A stretch of 36,348 bases of DNA, from positions 1 through 36,348 of the forward strand of contig JAHBMJ010005506.1 of assembly GCA_018398765.1 (NCBI GenBank), in the 5' to 3' direction. Positions 29,199 to 36,348 of the stretch are shown piece after piece. The notes below the pieces were generated by a model. It saw only the letters and a list, made by a program, of their open reading frames with translations, was not told the origin of the DNA and did no database searches. The DNA is from Chromera velia (taxonomy: Eukaryota > Sar > Chromeraceae). Position numbers and translations under genes: made by a program. Numbering within the stretch: the stretch's first letter is position 1; every line of letters starts with the position of its first letter.

Positions 29199-29454
29199 CG
29201 TAGGGATGTAGGCCCTCAGCTAGTTGTAGCTGGGATTAGCTCTTACATACGGATAAAGGTTCTGTCATGCATGGGTAGTTCTGCTATCTCTGTTCTGTAA
29301 GACAAACAACGGATGTCTTCATAGAGACTACATGCTGCACAATTAATTCCCGGCCATACAGTATGTATGCATGCATGCATGCGCCCTACACACGTTATGC
29401 GCGCATACTTCATTTCATCATGACACAACTGCTTATCAGACCTTCACAATGCTA
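29199..29454 (-). repeat. Dispersed repeat B, copy 2
   Basis: Second copy of repeat B, at the right end of the outer structure. The GCATGC array is retained at about 29368-29382 with some substitutions. Confidence 0.95.
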
Positions 29455-30110
29455 TGAGGAGGGTATTAGCAAAAGTTTACTTCACTCAGCATAAGACTTG
29501 GCACAAGTTAAGGTTCGAAGTCTTTTTAATGTTTTCCCTTCTGTAATGCACAAGAGGCAAAAAGCAGTTCCAGTGGTCGTATGTGGTCGCTGAAGATTCA
29601 TTCTTTGCCATCGAATCTTTGATCGATCTCTTCCCATGCATTAATTTCCTCCATATGCACCAAAATTAAGATGTCCGGCGGCTTAATTTGAAGTTTCGTC
29701 GCTGTTTCGCTTTCAGCTATAGGGGCCGGCCGTGCGTACCTGCATGCGTTTTCGCATGCACGTATGCATGCAGTCTTTTGGACTCTTTCCGGGACCAATG
29801 ATGTATTCAGGAGCGCACTGCGCGGCAGCAGAGTGCGCTGGGATGCGCGCGCGAGGGGCGGCTGACAAAAAATTACCAAAATATATACTGGCATTTCTTT
29901 GTGCTCGTGACAGCTCGTCCCGCAATTCTCCCTCATTCAACAGAGGGCCAATCAACACAATAGACGTACTTCCCAAAAGCTCTGATACTTACTAAAGTCA
30001 TTGCAGTGGTTCACTGTCATGGTTTTCATCTTTGTGAGCTGTACACAGTCTGTTAATTGCGCTGCGCTCAACTGTCTCTAACTTGATTTAGTGTCAATCA
30101 CAAAGACAAA
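29455..30110. promoter_or_regulatory. Upstream region of the tetraspan gene, with GCATGC sites
   Basis: GCATGC occurs at 29742, 29754 and 29766, next to GGGGCCGGCC at 29722-29731. The same two motifs, in close company, form the synthase/secreted-protein promoter (11597-11814). They lie 340-390 bp before the ATG. No other gene is seen in this interval. Confidence 0.45.
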
Positions 30111-31316
30111 ATGCAGGCCCGGTGCTTGAGTGTTCTTCTGGGTGTTGGTGCCCTTGTGGGCGTTCTCTTCTTGGGCCTTGGCTGTGGTCTCGACGACTGG
30201 CAGAGATACAAAACAAACATCGACATAGAGGTGAGCTGAGAAGAACGTGGTGACCGTCTCTGTATTTAATTGAGACTCTGAAAGAAGTGATCACCCCCGT
30301 CTCCGTCTCCTTCCCGTCTCCGTCTCCTCCTGTGTGTTCTGTGCAGAGAGCTGGACTCATTTTTCCGATGAAGGTGGACCTGACTGATCACGTTGGGCTG
30401 CTCTTCCGAGTCAGTGGCTGCGTTGCGTGAATGCACTCAAGGAAGCATGCAGCGAGATGAAGGCGGATTTGTTCTCTCTTTGGTATCTGTCGTGTCTCCG
30501 CGCCTCTCTTTCCAATAGACTTTTCCTTTTCTCCAGCAGTGGGCAAGTACAGACAAAAGGAAATGCTGCGGTCGCGGTCACTGATCCTTCAACAATACAC
30601 TGATTCTCCAATGTCTCCCTTCTTTATTCCTGCAGACCGTCACGTTCAACATAAAGCTCGAGGGCGCCTTGGCTGAACTTGCGGGTCCGGACAACAAGGA
30701 GAGTGAGCTCCGTCTCCGAGGGCGCATGTGGTGCCGGAGCATGGGACAGGTCCCTGGAGGAAGCAAGACCGAGCACACAGGCAAGGCCTTCTTTGAGGAT
30801 CTTGCGCAAGGAGACGTGACCGCTGTGCTTCCCTACCTGCCCTACCCAGATCCCTGTGACGTCAGTCAGAAAAACGAAGTGCATGTGTGGGGGGGTTCAT
30901 TTGCGTGTCTTGTATCTCTGTTTGTCCGCCTGAGGGTCTGTGAGCATCTGCTTTGTGCATGTTGCTTGGCCATTCAAATTCTGGTAGACACAGCCACAAA
31001 AGACGGGAGGAGACAGGTGCAGTTCAAACGAACGAAGTTCTGTGATGCGTTCGATCATTTGTGTGTCTGTTCGTCGGAGAAAGAAAGGCTGATAACAGGG
31101 GGGAACCAACAATTTAGCCTTCCTGTTTGCCTGCCTGTCTGCAACCCTGACGGTCCTGTCTGAGTAACTAACTGCCTTGTTCTTTCTCTCTTTGCGTGAA
31201 ATGAAGAAAAACGAAAAAAAATAAGACAGAAAATCGCTTTTACTCTTCTTTGTCTGCCTGTCTGCCGATCTGCCTTTCAAGTTCTCTGAATGGCCGTGTG
31301 GTTTTTTGTGTTTGGT

Positions 31317-31348
<32 letters not shown>

Positions 31349-31897
31349 GCTTGCTTGCTTGCTTTCTTTCTTTCTTTCTTTCTTTCTTTTTTCTTTTTTG
31401 TACAGAGATTTAGGAAGAACCGTTTTGTGTCCTTTCTCTGTGTGCAGCAAGCTCTGGTAGGGTCCCTCACTGCTCTGGGTGTCCTCTCCCTCGCCACCGT
31501 CGTGTTGTTCGTCGCCGCCATCGCTCTGTTCTTTGCTCCCAACAACAAGACCACAAAGACCGCCCGCATCTGTGGTATAGTCGCCTTCTTGTCTGCTGTG
31601 ACTGCCATCGTCGTCGCTCTCGCAACTCGTTCCTGGTCCGGAAACTGGGAGTCTGTCTTCCCCTACAAACCGAGCACTTCGGATGAGTTCTTGTCCGTCT
31701 CTACCTCTGGCACAGTCTCTCTTGGAATCGCCTCCTCGGTTGCCATTCTTGGTGCTCTCCTTTGTCTCTCGACGGCTGTGTTTGTGGGTTGTGTTAGACG
31801 ATGCCCGGGGTATGCAGGGAACAGAGAGGCACCGAAGACTGTCCCGACTCCTCCTCAAGCCACCCTGCCTTCCACCCCCGTGCCTGAGACTGTGTGA
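30111..31897 (+). CDS. Four-transmembrane (claudin-like topology) membrane protein, four exons
   Basis: Exons 30111-30230, 30347-30409, 30636-30860 and 31448-31897 join in phase 0 throughout, giving 285 aa. Transmembrane segments lie at about residues 6-26, 141-166, 176-195 and 224-251. The large loop between the first two (about 110 residues) has a MWCRSMG segment and a DPCD cysteine. This one-long-loop, four-helix layout is that of claudin/PMP22/SUR7-like proteins, but the claudin W-GLW-C-C signature is not convincing and I assign no family. The C-terminal tail is Pro/Thr-rich (KTVPTPPQATLPSTPVPE). Intron 3 (30861-31447) carries a TTTC/TTGC microsatellite. A possible AATAAA polyadenylation signal lies at 31976. 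Cellular membrane unknown; the first segment could be a signal anchor. Confidence 0.75.
31316..31395. repeat. (TTTC)n/(TTGC)n microsatellite in an intron
   Basis: Tetranucleotide repeats TTTC, then TTGC, then TTTC, inside intron 3 of the tetraspan gene, about 50 bp before its acceptor. They form a long pyrimidine-rich tract on the coding strand. Confidence 0.95.
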
Positions 31898-32169
31898 GTG
31901 CGCGTCATCATTGTGAGAGAGTGCAAACTGCGGATGAAAGTATGTGACCGTGAAAGGAAGATAGTACTGGCGTAAAATAAAGGTGGGTGATTGGTTTGTG
32001 TGTTTTCGGGTTGGCGTATTTGAAGCTCTCGTAAGAGAGTGGAAAAGGGAAACAAGAAACGATATCGTTCAATCTCCCTGTATGCGTGTGTGTGTGTATG
32101 GTGTGTGACTGACTGTAAAGTTTTGATGATTCTCCTACATGGTCATCCTTGCCTGGCACGGCCTTCTAC

Positions 32170-32302
32170 GTACAAGTGTTTATTTGGTGGAGGGATGGAC
32201 GTGGTGGATGGTAATGAATGAAGGTACGCTGAAGCGTACAGGTGTGTTTATTTGGTGGAGGGATAGATGTGGTGGATGGTAATGAATGAAGGTACGCTGA
32301 AG
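32170..32302. repeat. Two-copy tandem duplication (about 67 bp) with a hairpin
   Basis: Units begin GTACAAGTG and GTACAGGTG and share TTTATTTGGTGGAGGGAT and GGTAATGAATGAAGGTACGC. A third partial unit begins at 32303. Each unit ends in GTACGCTGAAGCGTAC, a 7-bp stem with a two-base loop. Confidence 0.9.
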
Positions 32303-33185
32303 CGTACAGGTGAGAATTGCTGTGCATAGAGAACTCAAGGACATCGATTGCCTTTTTGGAAGAACGAATTTTCATCAACGAGGCTGTAAGAAGAAAGAAA
32401 GGTGCGGAGCCGGGCGTTCTGTGTGACTGCATGGAGCTCATTGATTCTTCCCCTGCAAAATCGAATTAAAGTCATCTCTCAGCTCAGTGTACATAAAGAA
32501 CGTCTGAAGATGACAGCTGTCGCGCAGGTGCTTCAGGGAGGTGTTTTGCTCTACTAGGTTTTGCTGCTCTGTGAAAGAAAGGATCGGACTTTGTACTCCA
32601 CTTGGAAGTTGCAGAGTGAAAATAATCAGAGAATGATGGATTCGTTTTTCGAGCGAAAGGTGCACGACTTAGTGTGACGACGTGTTCTCTTGTGTCTGTC
32701 ATACGTGAATTCGTATAGATGCATGTTTCATATCTGTCCCTTAGCCGTCTGAAAGCCACGCCGCGTGTGCATGCTCTTGCGTTGAAAGATTGACCTAAGT
32801 GACTGGTTTAAGTATGGTTGAGTTAATTTAGGTTCTCTTTAAGGTTCACAATTTTAAAGACTGTGAATGATGAGACGAAATATGCTAATAATGATATACC
32901 AGTGCTGTGGTTTGCAAAAAAATGCCAAAAATGTTGCCTATTGTGTTGGTCGTATGAATCGCGCCATAGGAATCGCGATCGATCGCGGCATGATGACGAC
33001 TCGATCTGATAATAAGGTGTGCGAGTCTAGTGCTAGTAGGATTAGCATCGAGACTCACGTGCACACAGCCAGGACTATAGGTTCGTTGATCGATACATGA
33101 AGACTGACAGTCCAGGTCTGTCGTTCTGTTTGGCAGTGGCTAGCTGTATCATTGAATTCGATCTGCTCAGTTATGAATCAACAGA

Positions 33186-33245
33186 GTGTCTTTGCATGCA
33201 TGGGTTCGTGCGCGGGTGTCTTTGCATGTATGGATTCGTGCGCGG
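33186..33245. repeat. 30-bp tandem duplication
   Basis: Two units beginning GTGTCTTTGCATG and ending TTCGTGCGCGG, with two mismatches; a partial third follows. Confidence 0.9.
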
Positions 33246-34294
33246 GTGCGCGGGCTGAGTCTGCATACTCTGAATGCTGCGCTTGCTGTTTGCTGGCCCC
33301 GGAACGCTGTATAGTATGTGCATAGCTACCGCAGCACACAACAGATAATGATTCTGATTTAGTAACTTAAGCTCTATGCGTCGGCTAAAGAAAAAAAAAG
33401 AGAAAAAAAATATAAGCGATCAGAGGAAATATTTTTTTTTTTTCTTTTTTACTTTTTTATCCTCAACAACACCTAACAACAGTTATGTAACACATGAACA
33501 ACACCTATGCAACAGTTGTTTGACTGAAAAAGAAAAAAAAAAGCAAAGGGTTTGGGAGGATTTTTTTTTTCTTCTTTAGCTCCTTACGTTAATATTGGTT
33601 GCAGCTCTTTAAATCATATATCTAGGTTTTACCCAGTTTTATCATACATGATCATCATAAATAAATTCTAGCATAAATTTATAGAATCATCAGTTTTTAA
33701 AACTAAGTTTTATACTAATTAGGATGTCCACGATGGCTGACGGGTGATCGAAGTCACGCCATCAGAAAAAAAAATCACTGGGTTTTATAAACTTATCTAG
33801 AACTAGATCTAGAAAATTATAATATCGTTTTAGAAAAACTAGTTATGATATATGTTTGATTGCATGATTGATTGATTGGTTCTGTGCTTACTAATAGACC
33901 AAATCCCGCTATACGTTCATTTATGAGGCTTATCACGCCGCTAATGATTTAGATAAAACTGAAGAAGCCTGATTTGTTACTTTGAGCCATTACTCAGCCG
34001 TAAATTATAGCTAAGTAGCTTGCAGATATTCAAATTAAATTCAAATATATAAACTTTATCAATTAGCAACTGAAACTATAGAAGTCAACAAAGAAATAAA
34101 TCTAGAAATAACTTGAAATTTTAATAAAAGATGTACATAGAGCACTAGTAGAACACAGGATCTAGCACAGGATTGCAAATCATTAGGATTAGGATTGAGA
34201 TGAACACCCTGGCGAGCACCGCACGCAGTACAATTTTTACGATGTCAGAAACCATCAAAAACGGACTTCATTCACTTTGAAATACGAATCACAC

Positions 34295-34601
34295 TCAGAA
34301 GAAAGAAAAAGTTTGGCGCAGTGCATCTGCAGCTGTAATGTTCCACTGTTGTCTCTGCTCAGCAATTAGGCCATCCTCTCCCACCTGCCAGACGACCTCG
34401 CTCTCCCACGGCTGTATGAGGGGCTTCCAGGGGAGCTTCAGTTCCCCCCCCGCCCGTATTCTCGCCCTGATTGTTCTGCTTCCTGCGTCAGACCGTGGTG
34501 GTGAGACGAACTCTATGAAGCTCTTTTGAGGGTCGAAGAGAATCGTCAGAGCTTTCTGGTATCGCGAGAGAGACGCGACGTCATTTGTCGGGTCCACAAA
34601 C
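34295..34601 (-). CDS. 3'-terminal exon of a DUF2358/NTF2-like protein (partial)
   Basis: The exon begins after acceptor TTTCCCTGAAG (34603-34602) with FVDPTNDVASLSRYQKAL and ends at a stop at 34295. The pattern is an F-DP start, a Tyr-rich helix, IRARIRAGGELKLPWKP, a Trp/Gly strand, EDGLIAEQRQQW and a final short helix. It resembles the last two thirds of DUF2358, an NTF2-like fold found in algal and plant proteins of unknown function, often plastid-targeted. The upstream exons, with the N-terminus and any targeting peptide, were not found in the remaining 1.7 kb. They lie beyond the window or are too short to recognise. Family assignment is from memory of the pattern. Confidence 0.5.
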
Positions 34602-35256
34602 CTTCAGGGAAAGTGTATTGGAGTGACGCACGCAAATGAGACTTGGCAGTCACTTTCCGGGAAACACATGGGAGAAGAGTCACAAAGGTGGAAACGGGCA
34701 AAGTTGCATATACACGCAAGCGGAAGAGGCCAGGAGGAATGAGATGGAAAATCCAAATACAGAGAGTGAGGGGGTGCACAGGACGGGGAGGGAAGGAAAG
34801 TGAAAGGGAACGCGAGGAACAGACTGTACGTGCACAACTGCAAAAGGCAACCGTAGTGAATCAGTCAGCATTGGAAGCACGGAAATGGACACCGAGAGGC
34901 ACATACATGTTTTTTGTGGTAGAAGAGCCAGGGAGTGTGATCGGGTAAGTGATCAAGAATGAAGCCTACATACAGCGACACTCCGATGATGGACCGATAC
35001 GTAGAGACGCAAGCAGACGAACGGATGGGCATATGCAGACAAGTAGGCCGACCGCTGACTGACCGATAGACAAATCGACCATATGGCTTGTTTGTTTTCG
35101 TCTCTTTGTTTCACCGAGGGACAGACAAGTGACGGACCATGTGTTTGTTCTTTTTCTTCCTTTCATTCTCCTAACTCAGGTCAAAACGGACAGACCACAC
35201 AGACAGACTTTATTTTTCTTCTTCTCTCTTCTCTTCTTCATGTACAGAACAGACAA

Positions 35257-35257
35257 A

Positions 35258-35309
<52 letters not shown>

Positions 35310-35470
35310 ACAAAGACAAAGGAACAGAACAGACAGACAGACAGGCAAGCAGGCAGGCAGACAGGCAGGCAGGCAGGCAGGCAGAAGAAAACAAATAAAC
35401 AAAGAAAGAAAGAAAGAAAAAAAGCAAACACGAACGAGCAAAAGAACGAACGAACGAACGAACGAATGAC

Positions 35471-35501
<31 letters not shown>

Positions 35502-35660
35502 AGGAAAGAAGGAAAGAAGGAAAGAAGGAAAGAAGGAAAGAAGGAAAGAAGGAAGGAAGGAAGGAAGGAAGGAAGGAAAGAAAGAAAGAAAGAAATGGAG
35601 GAAAGAAATGGAGGAAGGAAGAAAGGAAGGAAGATGGAAGAAAACAGAGAAACGAGGAAA
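35257..35660. repeat. Purine-rich microsatellite block (GAAA, GACA/GGCA, AACG, AAGG)
   Basis: Successive tetranucleotide arrays: AAAG over about 35257-35309, GACA/GGCA over 35333-35386, AAAG, then AACG at about 35445-35465, then AAAG and AAGG to about 35600. The last part is almost pure purine on the plus strand. Confidence 0.95.
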
Positions 35661-36264
35661 TGAATGAACAAAGACAGACGGATTGATAGATACACAGACA
35701 GAAACCAAGAAGGAAGGACAGACAGAAAAGAAAGGGGGAAGGAAACAAATACATGGAACATAGAAAAAGAAATGAGGAAAGAAATCAAGCAAGAGAAAGA
35801 CAAAGAGAGGGAGGAAAAAGAAAGCAAACAAGTGAGGAAGGAAGGCCGGAAGGAAGGAAGAAACAAAAAAAAGACCACAAGAAACATGGTTGGAGAATCA
35901 AGCCCATATATGGAAAGACAGATAAGCAGACACTCAAGAAGAAACAGGCCGACAGAGAGTGGCGCATCAAGAACCCATGCAGCTGACAATACAGACTGCG
36001 ACTGTCAATGGAATCGAAATGAGTGAGATGGACATGAAGTGCGACAGCCATCCCGCCTGTCCAACTCGCCGCTGAATCAGTACACATACTTACGGGCAGG
36101 AACGCATACAAAGATATGGACTGCCTGGCACAGAGAGAAAAACAGACACACGGGCATGCCGAGAGACAGAGAAGCCGAAAGAAGAAAGCAGCACAGAAAC
36201 TGCGTCTCTGAATGTATGCAGATGTCGCACGGCCACTCACAGACGCCCATACACCACACATACA

Positions 36265-36270
36265 CACATA

Positions 36271-36343
<73 letters not shown>

Positions 36344-36344
36344 G
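36265..36344. repeat. (CA)n (TA)n (GA)n compound microsatellite
   Basis: Three dinucleotide tracts in direct succession at the right edge: CA to about 36305, TA to about 36321, then AG/GA to 36343. Confidence 0.95.
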
Positions 36345-36348
36345 GGGG

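Larger units (their letters stand above)
22775..29454. mobile_element. Candidate 6.7-kb long-inverted-repeat element with an inner copy
   Basis: The left end is repeat A (22775-22998) and the right end is repeat B (29199-29454). A and the reverse complement of B are diverged homologues: both start TAGCATTGTG(G/A)AGGT and share GAATTAAT..GTGC, CATC.GTTGTTT and TATGACAGAAC blocks. The same pair bounds an inner element (A' 26007-26230, B' 26533-26788). Two paralogous genes face each other in the arms (plus 23171-24838, minus 27595-29007). GC-rich boundary sequences and tRNA-like segments also occur in mirrored positions. No transposase domain is visible. This could be a long-TIR transposon or a degenerate palindrome of other origin. 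Confidence 0.55.
31898..34294. other. Intergenic, no gene recognised; AT-rich island from about 33360
   Basis: Contains tandem duplications (32170-32302 and 33186-33245), poly-A/T runs at 33390-33560, and an AT-rich non-coding stretch to about 34200. Only short frames without family resemblance occur. Confidence 0.55.
34602..36348. other. Microsatellite-rich right end, no gene recognised
   Basis: May be intron or upstream region of the DUF2358-like gene. The long Ser/Phe/Leu-rich minus-strand frames here are translations of repeats and were not accepted as genes. Confidence 0.55.

Noticed and set aside
35257-35600. CRISPR-like or satellite array
   Set aside because: Simple tetranucleotide repeats without spacers in a eukaryotic genome.
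35176-35989. Long minus-strand frames rich in Ser, Phe and Leu
   Set aside because: They are translations of tetranucleotide repeats, which are open in several frames at once.

Overview
This is nuclear DNA from a eukaryote. Genes are split by short GT-AG introns, intergenic spaces are long, microsatellites are abundant, and AT-rich non-coding islands sit in otherwise balanced DNA. Type I polyketide/fatty-acid synthase genes, a phosphagen kinase and clusters of TGCATGCA (a motif bound by AP2-domain factors in apicomplexans) make an alveolate alga, for example a chromerid, my best guess. No marker gene in the window proves this.

Layout. Positions 895-11404 (minus strand) hold one large gene. 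I reconstructed it as 12 exons whose splice phases all agree, giving a protein of about 2205 residues. Its domain order is a fungal-FAS-type acetyltransferase, an acyl carrier protein, a ketosynthase, a ketoreductase, and an acyl-protein-thioesterase/carboxylesterase-like domain. The first three keep their catalytic residues. The ketoreductase and the esterase look catalytically dead. A 560-bp divergent promoter (11405-11966), with ten GCATGC cores and a GC-rich centre, separates this gene from a plus-strand gene for an unknown secreted Cys-containing protein (11967-13539, five exons, 290 aa). From 13540 to 18869 I see no gene, only a candidate 1.04-kb terminal-inverted-repeat element and AT-rich DNA.

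Positions 18870-21278 (minus) hold a phosphagen kinase (creatine/arginine kinase family) with a basic C-terminal extension. Its kinase domain is interrupted by three single-base frameshifts. Microsatellites follow (21540-21900). Positions 22775-29454 form a large nested inverted-repeat structure. Two diverged families of end repeats, each present twice, bound an outer 6.7-kb and an inner 0.8-kb element. Two paralogous Lys/Arg/Glu-rich genes of unknown function lie in the arms and point towards each other.

Positions 30111-31897 (plus) encode a 285-aa four-transmembrane protein in four exons. Its upstream region shares GCATGC and GGGGCCGGCC motifs with the synthase promoter. Positions 34295-34601 (minus) are the last exon of a gene with a DUF2358/NTF2-like domain, whose upstream exons I cannot find. 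The right end (35250-36348) is microsatellite-rich.

The synthase and the secreted-protein gene share a promoter region and may be co-expressed, but nothing in the sequence shows that they work in one pathway.
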